Shown one piece after another: positions 24,902-35,837 of a stretch of DNA of 64,000 nt. The notes below the pieces were generated by a model. The model was not told where the DNA came from, did no database searches, and saw nothing but the letters and a program-made list of their open reading frames with translations. Location: positions 916,632 through 980,631 of the forward strand of contig WELB01000006.1 in assembly GCA_009602725.1 (NCBI GenBank), given 5' to 3'. Every line of letters begins with the position of its first letter. The first letter of the stretch is position 1. The DNA is from Spirogloea muscicola. Lineage: Eukaryota > Streptophyta > Zygnematophyceae > Spirogloeales > Spirogloeaceae. Position numbers and translations under genes: made by a program.

Positions 24902-25697
24902 GGCTGCAGGCTGGGCTTGGGCAGCGGTGCCGCTTGCGAGCGGGCCTGCGTGAGCTGCAGCAGTAGCCGGCGGAGGTCGACCCTCAGCGGGCACGGCGGG
25001 CGCGGCCTTCTCACAGCGCACCCAGTCCCTCTGGCAATGGCGGCGGCGGCGGCGGCGGCGGTGGAGGCGGCGGGCTGTGGTAATCGGGCTTTCCGAGGCA
25101 GGGCTCCGGATTTGCACCCAGTCCCCAAGAAGACAAGTCAGCACCGCCACGTGGACTCCTTGGCGCTGGCCACCTGTGCGGGCACAGGGCAGACGGGGCT
25201 GCGGGGAGCCGGAGGAGAGGGAGCGGCCACGGCTGCCACGTGTTCTCTCGAGCCGACGTGGCGCTCGAGGTTGGGGGCGCCCCAGGCTAGGCCATCAAAC
25301 GGTGGGGCCCCGGGTGGCGGGTGACCGCCGTCTGCGGTTAGCCGAGCTCGGCCCCGCGAGGGTGATTTCACCGAACCCTCACCCTCAGCCCCGCGACGGG
25401 CGAGGCGCCGCCCCCTGCTGCAGTTATCCGGCCGGTGACCCGGTCGGCCTGTCGGGGGGTTNNNNCTCCCCGGCCGCGGCGGCGCGGCGGCCGCTCGGCC
25501 CCACGCTGCGCCTGCCCGCGCCGCGCGGACCCCGCTGCAAGGCTGGAGGCCTGCGCGCCTCCGAGCCCTGTGGTGAGTAGCGCCTGCTGGCTCGCTCGGC
25601 GTCGTACTGGCGGCTCTGGCGGCGCCAGTGCCAGGGAGGCTCTCGGAGGCAGCGACGTCCAGCGGTCGGAGGGCCCGTCTCGTTAGCTCTCGCGACC
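24902..25697. other. Divergent promoter region with a 4-base gap
   Basis: It lies between two divergent LEA-like genes and is very GC-rich. Open frames on both strands look compositional. Bases 25466-25570 on the plus strand read as an Ala/Arg/Pro-rich peptide ending at a donor-like TGTG|GTGAGT, so a first exon of the downstream gene may lie here. The N run is 25462-25465. Confidence 0.4.
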
Positions 25698-26678
25698 ATG
25701 CTCGAACCCCCACTGAGTGGTCAGCTCATGTGCGGCTCTGTGGCTCTGTGTGCGCAGCAACGCGACCGGCGCCACGAGGCCTCTGAGCGAGGAGGCTTCC
25801 TTTCCAGGAGGAGCGGCGGGTCGTTCAAGCCGTCGCGGACGCTCATGGCGGCCGCGGGTGCAAGCGGCAGTGGTGGCAAGACGGAGTTTGAGGAGCACTC
25901 GATGGAGGAGGCGGCGGGCAGGAGGGCCAAGCAGGCGCTGGAAGAGTCCGTGGCGGACGCCCGGGACTCGCACGGCTCCGACGCCAAGTCCACCACCGCG
26001 TCCTTCTCGGAGCACTCGCTGGAGGAGGCGATGGGCGAGCGCGCCAAGGCCGCCATGGAGGGCTGGACGGAGCGCCTGCAGAGCGACGGCGACAGTGGTG
26101 GCGTTGTCGCTCCAGCGCCTGGGAAGGGCTCGTGGCGTGCGGATGGGGACGGCTCCATGGGTGATGCTGCAGGCGGACTCCTGGAAGAGAGACAGTCGCA
26201 ACAAGGGTCAGGAGGTGGGGAGGCAGAGCGAGGCTCGCATGATTCGACGGCAGCGAGTGCCGTTGGCAAGATCACGAGAGGCGCAGGTGAGGCGGGCGTT
26301 GATGCCGGGGCCGTCACGGTCGACGACCTGGCCCAGCACGAGCGGCAACTGCGGGCGGCCAACCGGCCCCTGACGACTGGCCGGCTGGCCTCCATCCAGC
26401 CTGCACCCCACAAGGAGAGCGTCACAGCCAACAGTCGGGCGGGCGTGGCAGGCGGTTCTGCGATGCTGAACGTGCTGATGTCCCCGAAGTCCGGCGGCGA
26501 GGTCGTTATGCGAGGCAGTGGCAACAGGATCGAGGGCTTTGCAGAAGCGGCGTCGCTGCAGACCTGGCTGGCTGAGGAGGGCATGCTGAAGGAGGACTAC
26601 CTTCGGCGGGCAGAGGGCTTCCTTGCCGAGGGCGCAGCAGCCATCCAGGAGAGGACAGGTGCTGGCAGCAGCTCGTAA
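25698..26678 (+). CDS. LEA-like acidic protein with internal repeats
   Basis: The open frame gives 326 residues from the ATG at 25698. An acceptor-like GTGCGCAG before CAACGCG (about 25758) means the real N-terminus could come from an upstream exon. The protein is charged, Gly/Ala/Ser-rich, and lacks membrane segments. Two similar blocks occur: EHSMEEAAGRRAKQALEESV and EHSLEEAMGERAKAAMEGW, about 43 residues apart. The C-terminal part (MLNVLMSPKSGGEVVMRGSG; EGFAEAASLQTWLAEEGMLK) is less repetitive. No catalytic motif is visible. The composition matches its divergent neighbour and the gene at 32270, suggesting related desiccation- or cold-protective roles, which is an inference. Confidence 0.6.
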   Translation: MLEPPLSGQLMCGSVALCAQQRDRRHEASERGGFLSRRSGGSFKPSRTLMAAAGASGSGGKTEFEEHSMEEAAGRRAKQALEESVADARDSHGSDAKSTTASFSEHSLEEAMGERAKAAMEGWTERLQSDGDSGGVVAPAPGKGSWRADGDGSMGDAAGGLLEERQSQQGSGGGEAERGSHDSTAASAVGKITRGAGEAGVDAGAVTVDDLAQHERQLRAANRPLTTGRLASIQPAPHKESVTANSRAGVAGGSAMLNVLMSPKSGGEVVMRGSGNRIEGFAEAASLQTWLAEEGMLKEDYLRRAEGFLAEGAAAIQERTGAGSSS

Positions 26679-28230
26679 TGAGCAGCGGTCACAATCGCTG
26701 TGCGCGTACATTGTCGATGTTGGTTGTACATGTGTTTGCAGTTGCATTCTGACTTCAACTAGTTAGTTGCGCTTCTTGGTTCTGTGCCATATACAGACCA
26801 TGGAATTGCACAGCTGCTGAAAGGCCGCGATGATCCCAGTCTCTCAGGACTTCTATCAGAAGCCTGTATGTTGCAATTGGCACAGTAAACCCTTGGTAGC
26901 TTGACACACTTGGTAAGCATGATGCTATGTCATCTGCACAACTGTAGCTGGTAGGGCGTTATCTCTGGTCCTCAGTCCATCTGGACTTTCACTGGTGCTA
27001 TTGGAGAATCTTACCAGCTCAAGGCTCGCACATATGACCCCAAAGCCATATGCTTAGAGAAACATGGAAGTTGCAAAGTGCAATGTCAGCCTGTAGAGGT
27101 TGGGGAGGTTGTGTCAGATTTTGCTGGGCAGCTGTATGCTGCGCATTGAAGTGCAACAACTGATGTTGATAGACATACGCTGCACAGTGGAGCGCTGATT
27201 GTCGAGCCCCCCAGTTGCGTGAAGACACCTCGCCACATCTGCAGACATACCCCGGAGGTCTATTGGTGCTGTGGGGCTCATGTCAACTAGCTCAATTCAA
27301 TTAGCTGAGGGGTGCTATGGTGCTATCATTTGCTGGCGGGCTGGGGCACTGTGAGGGGCCCAAGCTCAGCCGCCCAATCCCTAAGCAGCCATATTGAAGA
27401 GCTGCGAAGTCCAAGTGGACTTGTACATGCTCATCCGGTGGGGCCTGTGCAGTGAAGCGGGATCTGGTACTAAAAAGCAATTTTGAGAGACAGTGTATGC
27501 ATAGTAGGTTCTTGGAAGCGACTACATTACGCAGAGCCGTAACCTCGCAGCCCCCACTCTGGACCACCATGTCAGAAGTGGATGAGCAGAGAGTACAGGG
27601 TTGGTGCACCGCGTTAATGGCACACAGAAGCTGATTGTTGCTCTTCAAGAGCTGGCAACTCTTCATGTTGTACCTGTCGACTGGTTTGACTGCCGCCCCC
27701 GCTGTTTATATCCCCAATCCGAATCGTCAGCTGGCCACTCGCCCCTCTGCTTGGGACCACCATACTGCGTCAGTCTCAATGGCAAACACACTTTTTTGTC
27801 TAACGGCGGCAGATACGGAGCAGACTAGCATAGGCTTGGCTTGCACTTGGGGTGGGCAGCAGTCCTTGCTAGGGCACAGGTTGCCTCACTTTCAGAGTGC
27901 CTCGGTTTCAGAGCTCAATGTGCCAGGTAATTCTTCTCAGAGGGAGCCAATCCCCAGCCCTTTGACCCTGGTTGCATGGTTCTCCAGCCGCTTGCCGGTT
28001 CGCTATACAATCACGCTCAACACTCCCATTGGATATGCGGCATTAGCCAGGTGCAAGCTCCTGCATCGATCAATCTTGGGCTTGGCAACTGCATCACCGA
28101 AGTCTGTCTCCGACAAGAATTGAGTCATCAACCTCGAGTGGCAAGGTCACTCCGGCAGGTGCTCAGTAACGTTAACACATCTGCCTTGGACCTTTGAATA
28201 CCTTGGTGCAAACAGGTGTCTGCCTGAGAA
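26679..28230. other. Intergenic, no gene found
   Basis: This is the 3' flank of the LEA-like gene followed by about 1.4 kb with only short, unrecognisable frames on both strands. Confidence 0.4.
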
Positions 28231-28297
28231 GGAAATAAGCTTTTCCAAAGCGGGCGAGGACTGTGAAAAGCCAGCCCAGAAAGAATGGACAAGGACC
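28231..28297 (-). repeat. Hairpin repeat copy, subfamily A
   Basis: The minus strand reads TTGTCCATTCTTTCTGGGCTGGC, TTTTCACAGTCCTCGCCCGC, then TTTGGAAAAGC. Confidence 0.75.
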
Positions 28298-28391
28298 AGC
28301 GAAATAGATCTTTTGATGTAGGCAATGGCTGTGAGAGGCAAGTACCACGAAGGATGGTCACTTGGAACCTGTAGCTAGCAGCCGCAAGTGA

Positions 28392-28500
28392 GATAGACTA
28401 GCCACCGGAAAGCAGTCCCCTCGACGAAAGCCAGAGGCTACAGCTAGAGCTTTGGCCAGCACGCAGATGCAAGGTGTGGGCCAAGGACCGCTGTAGGGTT
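28392..28500 (-). repeat. 5' module of the long repeat, without hairpin core
   Basis: It matches the 5' part of the 310-bp element (GCCAGCACGCAGATGCAAGG, then GTGGGCCAAGGACCGCTG) but the hairpin core is not attached. A similar piece lies at 36777-36865. Confidence 0.7.
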
Positions 28501-28819
28501 ATGGGCAGGCGCATGCGAAACACCTGCACTTGCGAACCAGCGGCGTTGAAGACGGCCTGCTCGCCCTGCCTACGAGATCACAGCGCGGCGCGCAATAACC
28601 TTTAGTCAGCAAGTGCAGATCAGAATTTGGAAGAGCTTAGTCTTTCTCTCACAGCTCCCTGCGGAAGAGCTTACTTCTCAGAAAGAGCTGTTAATCATTC
28701 ACAGCCATCGCCCCCTTCTCTCGCTTGTGTCTCCTTCTACCTTGTCATCCCTCTTGGACTTACTAAGCTCCCATCCGCTGTAGTCTCTTGCATAGCTGTG
28801 TGGTGTTAGGCGCCTTTCG

Positions 28820-28890
28820 GCCTTTTGGACCTTGTCCATTCTTTCTGGGCTGGCAAACCACAGCCCCTGCCTTTATATTGGAAGAGCTGT
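28820..28890 (+). repeat. Hairpin repeat copy, subfamily A-like
   Basis: It reads GGACCTTGTCCATTCTTTC, then TGGGCTGGCAAACCACAGCC and TTGGAAGAGCTG. Confidence 0.75.
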
Positions 28891-28970
28891 TATTGGCTTT
28901 TCCGTTCATTCCCTTTCTTCCTGGACTGGCTAGTCACAGCCCTCTACTAACAGAGACTTTCTTCTGACCT

Positions 28971-29013
28971 TATCGAGATTTTCCCAGCTGGCTCTTTACA
29001 GCCCTCGCCCCCC
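28971..29013 (+). repeat. Diverged hairpin repeat core
   Basis: CAGCTGGCTCTTTACAGCCC, then TCGCCCCCCTT, abuts the next long copy directly. Confidence 0.5.
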
Positions 29014-29308
29014 TTAGCGGTCCGTGGCCCTCGCCTTGCATCTGCGTGCTGCCGTGCTCTCGTTGCGGCCTCAGGCTTTCGGCAGGGGGATAGGTTTTCC
29101 GGCAGCTAGTTTGTCGGATTTGAGGCTCCTCACTCGTAACTACCGAGTGGTCCATCCTCCCCCGTTCAGACATAGCATCTTCAGGCCCCTTCGTAGCTGC
29201 TTAGCGCTTTTTAGGCCCCTCCGTCATTTGGCCCTTCGAACCTTTGTCAGTTCTTTTCGGGCTGGCTTTTTACATCCCTTGCCCCCATTAGGAAGTGCCA
29301 CTTCCCTT
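29014..29308 (+). repeat. Long hairpin repeat, subfamily A, diverged copy
   Basis: The 5' module (GCGGTCCGTGGCCCTCGCCT...) and core (CAGTTCTTTTCGGGCTGGC, CCCCCATTAGGAAGTGCCAC) are in the same order as at 11860-12169, with scattered substitutions. Confidence 0.85.
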
Positions 29309-29351
29309 TCGATGAGCTTCTACTTCCTTTCACAGCCCTCGCCCTAGAGCG

Positions 29352-29531
29352 AGAGAAGGGCTCGCCCATTGAGGATAGGGGCTGGAAGAAGCCAGCCCAG
29401 AAAAGAATGAACAAAGGACGAGAAGGGGCCAGGGGAAGTACGAAGAACAACAAGCACTAAAAAGAAACGAAGCAGCTACGAAGCACTCAGTAACCCCTGC
29501 TAAGCAGCCTCAGGTCAGAGAGACTGGGTTC
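29352..29531 (-). repeat. Long (about 178-bp) hairpin repeat, subfamily C
   Basis: On the minus strand the 5' module ends CCCCTGGCCCCTTCTCGTCC, followed by TTTGTTCATTCTTTTCTGGG, the stem, then CCCCTATCCTCAATGGGCGA. Near-identical long copies lie at 31722-31898 and 36598-36776. Confidence 0.9.
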
Positions 29532-29576
29532 CTGGAAGCGGGTCCCCTGGCCAGAGCCAGAGGCAGCAGCGAGGAG

Positions 29577-29981
29577 AGCAAGCGCGGCCAGATTAACTGG
29601 TGGCTGGGGAAGGCCAGCCCAAAAAAGAATAGACAAGGTCTGAAGGAGCCGGAGTGCTAAGGACTGAGACAGCAGTATGCGAACTCTCAGTAACCTCTCG
29701 TCAGTAGATGCAAATCTGAATAGCTAGCAGGCGGAAAGACGTCGCCCTGACGGAAGCCGGAGGCCGCCGCCAGAGCGCGGCCTGCGCGCAAGTGGACCGC
29801 AAAAAGTTAGGGACCGCTGCAAAGAGACGGCAGGCGCATCCGGAAGACTTGGGCGAGGGACCCGGCGACATGGAAGCCGGGCTGCTCGCCTTGCTGCCCG
29901 TCGCGGCGGGCCGCTGCTCGCCGCGCAAGGCGGTGAAGGAGGTCCAGCCATTTGGCGCCAAAGGCGCCGTGTACGTCGACG
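29577..29981. repeat. Segmental duplicate, uninterrupted copy
   Basis: About 400 bp matches 52768-53325 in the same orientation: a subfamily D hairpin (29578-29652), then AGTGCTAAGGACT..., CAGTAACCTCT, GACGTCGCCCTGACGGAAGC, and a GC-rich end through CAAGGCGGTGAAG to GTGTACGTCGACG. The partner copy carries two extra repeat insertions; this one shows the sites before insertion. In the plus frame 29869-30018 could encode DMEAGLLALLPVAAGRC..., but coding status is unsupported. Confidence 0.9.
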
Positions 29982-30088
29982 GCGAGTGGGATAAACTCGT
30001 CGCCTACCGGGTGATCTGAGTACTTGCGCTCCTTTGCGGCGCCCCCTTTAGCCAGTTAAATTAGGCCGTGCTTGCTTCGCCCCTTGGG

Positions 30089-30205
30089 AAGAAAGTGCTC
30101 GCCCATAGAGAAGAAAGTGCTCGCCCATAGAGAAGAGGTTCTGGCAAAGCGAGAAAAGCGCGCCCCGCAAAGCCAGGCTAAAAAGAATGGACAATTTCCA
30201 AAGCC
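30089..30205 (-). repeat. Hairpin repeat, subfamily B, with duplicated tail
   Basis: AGAAAGTGCTCGCCCATAGA occurs twice in a row before TTCTGGCAAAGC and AAAGAATGGACAATTTCC. The stem is disturbed by a short inserted stretch. Confidence 0.75.
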
Positions 30206-31429
30206 GAAGGACTTTACTTTCTCTCATGGTCACCGCCTTCTTTCATCTTTTCTTATTTTTCCCCCGCCGCCGGTGAGACGACGTGAATTCACCCCCCCCT
30301 ACCCACGCCACCACCACGTGTCCGCTCGGCAGGCCCAAGCCACGCACGCCACGCTGAGCAAGGCTGCCGTCAGCCGCCGCCACGCGGCCTGCTGCGAAGC
30401 TGCGCGCGTCAGCGTCAGGTCCGCCCGCCCCCTCTTTGTGGGGGCCCGTCCTGCCTCTCACTGCGACCCAAGTTGAGGCCCGATAACCCGACCTTTGTCA
30501 CGCCAGTCGTCAAACTGATGGCACTGTCTCGTGGCCCCCTTCCCCGTCTCTTGCCACAACGAGCCGTTGCTCGAGTGTGGCGTCGCAAGCGCGAGAGCGA
30601 AGGCGCGCGGCGTCTATGATTTGAAAGGGACGCCAAGCCGAGGCCAGTTACCCTGTTCCTGCAGGAGGGCCAGAAACGAGGAGATGGCTAGCCCAAGTGG
30701 GATTCACGAGTTCCGAATTGTAAGACTACTCTTCCGGATGGTATCGAAAGGCTAGCCGAGAAGCTTGACTAGGTCTGATGGGACGGGTAAGCACCGAAAG
30801 AGAAAAGGCGTGCTGCGCACAGGAAAAGCCAAGCTAACACACTGTTCAGGTAAAGCTAGTGCAGTGGTTGGAGCTATTCGAAGCGAAGCCCTCTGCTTAG
30901 GGGGCCTGATTTACTATACGGAGACCAGCTGAAGGGTGAGTGAAGTGCCCAGTTGTGAGCACATAGAGATTTGACAGGCTAACTTGGGGAGCGGGAGTAT
31001 CGCCTCGAAAGCCAGTGGCCTGGCTTAGTGCGCGCCCAGCATGCTGATGAATAGCAAATGTCGGGAGCGCAACAAGGTAAGCAAAAGTCGCACTCTATAG
31101 TAAACAGAGAGAAAGTGCACGGTGCACATGAAATTGAAAGGGAGGCCAATTCTAGCCAATTCTATGCAACAAATGACTGCGGATAGCTTGTGTACCCCAA
31201 GCTTGCTCCCCACTTCACGACGACGCGCGTCAACGAGCTCGACCAGTTGCTGGAGGAGGGAGGACCGCCTCTTACCATGGGCGCCATGATAATGGACAGG
31301 GCACGGACAGAAGTGCTTTCCGGAATCTGGTCCTTGTAGGCCTCTCATTTCTGGATGCAGCCTCCAGTTTCTGTGCTCTGCGTGGGCTTTTGCCCAGCCA
31401 GGCGAGGAAGAAGAAGTAGAAGAATCAGC
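30206..31429. other. Inter-repeat DNA, no gene found
   Basis: It is GC-rich to 30600, then mixed. Frames are short and not protein-like. No RNA gene was recognised by eye. Confidence 0.35.
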
Positions 31430-31482
31430 TATCTTCAAAGGGGACAAGGGCTGTGGAAAGCCAGCCCACAAAGAAGAGCAGA
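31430..31482 (-). repeat. Hairpin repeat copy, partial
   Basis: It has GGGGACAAGGGCTGTGGAAA followed by GCCAGCCCACAAAGAAGA, the reverse of the A core without a clear outer end. Confidence 0.65.
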
Positions 31483-31721
31483 ACGACCACAGATCTTCAA
31501 CAAGGCCTAGAGGAGCGAGACAAGGCAGGTGCACGGTGCGCATGTACTAAAAAGGGAGGCAAGCAAGCCAGTACCCTGTGTGAGAAGAACATAGAAAGAT
31601 CTAACAGGGACCAAGTAACAAATAAGCATAAAAAACTGAATGGGGACTAGTACCTACAAGTGGGCATATACCTGTCTGCCAGATTTATCTGAGGCGCCGG
31701 AGCACCACCGTGTAAGGAAAA

Positions 31722-31898
31722 AGAGAGAAGGGCTCGCCCATTGAGGATAGGGGCTGGAAAGAGCCAGCCCAGGAAAGAATGTACAAAGGACGAGAAGTGG
31801 CCAGGGGAAGTACGAGGAACAACAAGCACAGAAAAGAAGCGAAGCAGCTACGAAGCACTCAGTAACCCCTGCTAAGCAGCCTCAGGTCAGAGAGACTG
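31722..31898 (-). repeat. Long hairpin repeat, subfamily C, runs into gap
   Basis: It matches 29352-29531 almost base for base up to AGAGAGACTG, where the 371-base gap (31899-32269) begins. The gap may be repeat-caused. Confidence 0.9.
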
Positions 31899-32269
31899 NN
31901 NNNNNNNNNNNNNNNNNNNNNNNNNNNNNNNNNNNNNNNNNNNNNNNNNNNNNNNNNNNNNNNNNNNNNNNNNNNNNNNNNNNNNNNNNNNNNNNNNNNN
32001 NNNNNNNNNNNNNNNNNNNNNNNNNNNNNNNNNNNNNNNNNNNNNNNNNNNNNNNNNNNNNNNNNNNNNNNNNNNNNNNNNNNNNNNNNNNNNNNNNNNN
32101 NNNNNNNNNNNNNNNNNNNNNNNNNNNNNNNNNNNNNNNNNNNNNNNNNNNNNNNNNNNNNNNNNNNNNNNNNNNNNNNNNNNNNNNNNNNNNNNNNNNN
32201 NNNNNNNNNNNNNNNNNNNNNNNNNNNNNNNNNNNNNNNNNNNNNNNNNNNNNNNNNNNNNNNNNNNNN
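31899..32269. other. Assembly gap of 371 N
   Basis: It hides the 5' end of the third LEA-like gene and the outer end of a subfamily C repeat. Confidence 0.99.
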
Positions 32270-32919
32270 CGGCTCCGCAGCGAGCGCCAGGCGGCCGGTC
32301 CAGGCGGAGGCGAGCGCCGCGCTTGCGCTGCGGCGCGGACGCGCCTGGTCCGGCGCGCGTGGAGGAGGTGGACTTCGACGCCCAGCGCATCGCCGCCGAC
32401 CTGCAAGCCGCCACCGGCACCGTCGACGCGGCGCGCACCGTGGAGGCGACTGCGGAGGCGGCGTCGCCGCGCGTGGCGCCGCTCGTCCTCGAGGCCGCCG
32501 CCGAGGAGCTCGCGGCGGCGGATGGCCCTGCCGTCCGGGAGCGCGCCCTGGAGATGGCGCAGGCCCTGGTGCAGGACCTCGGCGAGGCTGCCGTCTCTGG
32601 CGGCGGCAGCGGGGGCGCCGAGGAGCTCGCGGCAGAGCTGGAGGCCAAGGCGGGCATCGTAGCTGAGCAGAGACGGGGCGACGCCTCTGCCGGCGGCTCA
32701 GGCGCCGGGAGGACAGGCAGTGGGCTGGAGGAGATTAGGGAGAGCGTGCAGGACTGGGGTGCGAGCCTCGGGGAGGGCCTCCAGGAGGGCCTGCGGCAGG
32801 TCACCAGCAGTGGCAGCAATGGAGGCGGTAGCAGCGGCGCTGGTGCCGGCAGCGGCGATGATGTGGCAGCTGCGGTGAAGGAGGACTACGAGGATGAGGA
32901 CGGTAATGACATGGTATGA
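32270..32919 (+). CDS. LEA-like acidic protein, 5' end missing in gap
   Basis: The frame is open from the gap to TGA at 32917-32919. The first visible residues are Arg-rich (RSRRRRAPRLRCGAD), like the end of a transit peptide. Then come Ala/Glu-rich helices (VEEVDFDAQRIAADLQAATG; PLVLEAAAEELAAADGPAVR; ERALEMAQALVQDLGEAAV), Gly/Ser linkers, an amphipathic block (GLEEIRESVQDWGASLGEGL) and an acidic tail (KEDYEDEDGNDMV). There are no catalytic motifs or membrane spans. It shares style with the genes at 24122 and 25698, including SLGE(E/G)L-type segments. Function is not established; a plastid LEA-like role is inferred. Confidence 0.6.
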
Positions 32920-35059
32920 ATTCTGACCTCCAGCATCTTATGCCGTCACTTTATTGTGGGCGGGCTTGGGCTATGACTGAGTTGCTGCTGTAAGAGGCAA
33001 CATTGGTGCCGGTTGCTCTTGCGGCTATTCGACATTGACATCGCTTGGGCGGCTTCGCCAGGTGGCGGCTGCGGACCCGGCCGTGCACCCAGCAGTGGCT
33101 CGCCAGCGCTCTTGGTCGGACGATGTTCCCGCTGACGACCGCGGCAGCCTGTCAGGCGAGATGGGGGAGCCCGACGAGCAGTAGCAGCGGCTGGCTGGCA
33201 GATGTACGTCCTGGGTCGCATGAATGGATCTTATGCTGTCAATAAGGCTGATGGATTGTAAACACAGCAAGGATATTGCTGGTGCAAGTGGCGCATTGAG
33301 GCCTGGGGCTTGGTTTGCTGCAAGCTGCTGCATAAGGTCCTTATATGCCAGCAGCTTCGACTCATACTGGGCTACGAGCATCTCCTCGAAGTTGTCACCA
33401 AGGGCCTGGTTGCAGTCACTGCAATTGTAGCCAGAACCTCATCTGCATCTCATCTTTCACAGAGAGAGGGACCACAATCCACTTGCCATGGTAGTAGTTG
33501 GATAGTTGTGGCGTGTGTCGGTACATGGTTGCGTGCGCACAGCTATTCTTGTGAACGAAGCTCATGAAGAGCAAAGAACATCAGGGACACCTGCGAGCAG
33601 CACCTCAACTTTTGCTTGGGCCTTTGGAAGCCGTCTGTTGAGGGTGCGGATACAAAGGGCTTGCCAGGTACCCAAGTCAATTGCTACAGTCTCCGCTACA
33701 GACTTGGCTTGTCACAAATTTATTGCTCCTTGGCATCTCGAGCATCACATCATGCGTGGTACTAGCACCTGCTTGTGGCCGCAAGCAGCTGGATGTAGGA
33801 CACTGACTTGCTAGAGCTGCATCCTCATTTGTGGTACTGCTGGTGACGTTGGCTCACCTTGCACATGAACTACCATAATGCGTGCCAATGAGGAGCCGAC
33901 GGCCTGTACTCATTGTTTTTGAAGCGAGCACACAGATTGAGCAAGGATACTGGGGGCACGGCAAGCGGTGCAATTTGCAGTGCAATGCCCATGCGGTGCT
34001 TTGGTGGGGCACCACCAGGTAACGTGAATCAGGGACTCTCTATGGACATATTACCACTTCTGATTTCAATTGCATCCTCCGCCTCCATGCTTGTGAGACG
34101 ATGGTGGTCCAGTGCCTTGCTTCCGGAGTTTCCAGTTGCCTTGTGAAGTTTACAGACTACTTCCTTGTAAGGCAGTGACTGTGTGAGTGCCCGCGCGTTG
34201 CCTGCTGTGGCGTCCTGTACCCCGACGATACGCACCTGATAGCAGGCTGACGTTGAGGAGCTGCCTGGTGCAATGAAACACCAGCAAGGCTATCATGGCT
34301 GAGGTCAGAGCGGAAGTTTCAATGTACACCCGCCTCTACAGTCCGGGCCGGGCCATAAGTAGTAGGGCACACGTTGCTACTTGAGTGTGTGAAAACAGCT
34401 ACAACAAGTCTTTGAGATGGGAATGTAGAGATAATTAACAAGAAAACCAGCTGTTTTCAAAATTAGCTCAAATTTAGCGAACATGTAAGCTGGTCCACGC
34501 AACATCTTCATTGTGGAATCACGATTCAGCACAGACTGATGGTTGCTAGTACTTGGCTTGCATGTCAACGACCTGATAGCATCAATGGAGTCCAATCACG
34601 TCATCAATTATGGTCAGAAAAGGCTGGGGACCACACAGAGCCCGAGAGACAAGGCCCTGTCTGCCAGAATGTAGGGTCCTTTGGTAGAGGAGTTGGCCAC
34701 ACGGCGAGTCCCGATTGAGCGGCCTCTGCCCCTCGGTATGTTGTGGGGCCCCGCCCCACGACCTCGACGCTGCCCCGCTCGTGCCTGCTGTCGATCTGGG
34801 GGTGAGGACGTCAGACGGCCGAGGGCTGGGCAGCCGCGGCCTGGCTGGCTTGCCCAGCCTCCTGCCTTGGGAGCAGGCAGAAAGTCGCCCTCGGCGCACA
34901 GTGGCGCCACATCGGCCGCGGAGGTTGGGGGCTGATCGCAGCGGGCGCTGTGGCGCACGGTGGCGGCGAGCAGTTGGCCGGGCGGCACCGCCGGCCCAGT
35001 CCCTTCCCCGCGCAGCCGCCCAGTCTGTTCCTTCCACTGGCCCTCCTAGACCACGATCT
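32920..35059. other. Intergenic, no gene found
   Basis: This is the 3' flank of the LEA-like gene, then about 2 kb with only short frames. From 34700 it becomes GC-rich with compositional open frames on both strands. Confidence 0.35.
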
Positions 35060-35110
35060 CCACCTGGGCTGGCCTCTCCCAGCCACCATTTAGTCTGGCC
35101 GCGCTTGCTC
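35060..35110 (+). repeat. Hairpin repeat copy, subfamily D, 3' part
   Basis: It reads TGGGCTGGCCTCTCCCAGCC, then ACCATTTAGTCTGGCCGCGC and TTGCTC. It lacks the usual TTGTCCATTC lead. Confidence 0.8.
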
Positions 35111-35278
35111 CGATCTCCCCTGCTTCACCACTTTGCCCTGTGCGTGAACAGTGCATCTGCTCGGCTTGGCCTTCCTAAATCTATCATGCGTACCGCACGC
35201 AACTCTCTCCTTGCCCAGCTTCTCTGCCCCCGCCCCCTCCCCTCCGCTTTCTCCTCTGCAGGGCGAGAAGGGCATACC

Positions 35279-35360
35279 CGGCCCCTTCGGACCTTGTCCA
35301 TCTCCTTCGGGCTGAACGGTCACAGCCCTTTGCCCCTCTGGAAGAGCTTACTTCCTTCAG
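35279..35360 (+). repeat. Hairpin repeat copy, subfamily A
   Basis: It reads CGGCCCCTTCGGACCTTGTC, CATCTCCTTCGGGCTGAACG, GTCACAGCCC, then CTGGAAGAGCTTACTTCCTT. Confidence 0.75.
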
Positions 35361-35502
35361 CCTCTCACGGCCAGTGATTCGATTTCTTCTCCTCTCCCAC
35401 ACCGACCTCCCCTCCTGCCACCTTGCCTGTCCCGTCGTGCCTGTTTTGCCGCCACTCTTCTGTGCCATCTTTCACGGCCATTGCCCCATTCAGCAGTCGC
35501 TA

Positions 35503-35555
35503 GTCCGTTTTGTTGGGCTGGCTTTCAGCGATCGCCCCTATGGAAGAGCGTCTTC
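35503..35555 (+). repeat. Hairpin repeat copy, diverged
   Basis: GTCCGTTTTGTTGGGCTGGC, then GCCCCTATGGAAGAGCGTCT; one stem arm has decayed. Confidence 0.6.
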
Positions 35556-35619
35556 CCTATGTGGAAGTGCTTCTTCTAGTCCTCGGAAGAGCCACTTATT
35601 TTCTTATTATCTTTAAAGA

Positions 35620-35740
35620 AGCAAGCGCGGCCAGATTAACTGGTGGCTGGGAGAGGCCAGCCCAAAGGCTGGCCTCTCCCAGCCACCAGTTAATCTGGCC
35701 GCGCTTGCTCTCAAAAAAGGAATGGACAAGGTCTGAAGGA
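35620..35740. repeat. Perfect 43-bp inverted duplication of subfamily D
   Basis: Arms 35620-35662 and 35667-35709 are exact reverse complements separated by CAAA. Each arm contains AAGCGCGGCCAGATTAACTG plus GTGGCTGGGAGAGGCCAGCC. The right side then continues with AAAAGGAATGGACAAGGTCT, the normal 5' part of a D copy on the minus strand. Confidence 0.95.
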
Positions 35741-35837
35741 GCCGGAGTTCTTTTATTCTTTCTTCTGACCTCTCAAACACTGTACCCAACCTCACAACGT
35801 AGCGCGCACCCCTCTCCTCCCCGCCCTCCGGAATGGA

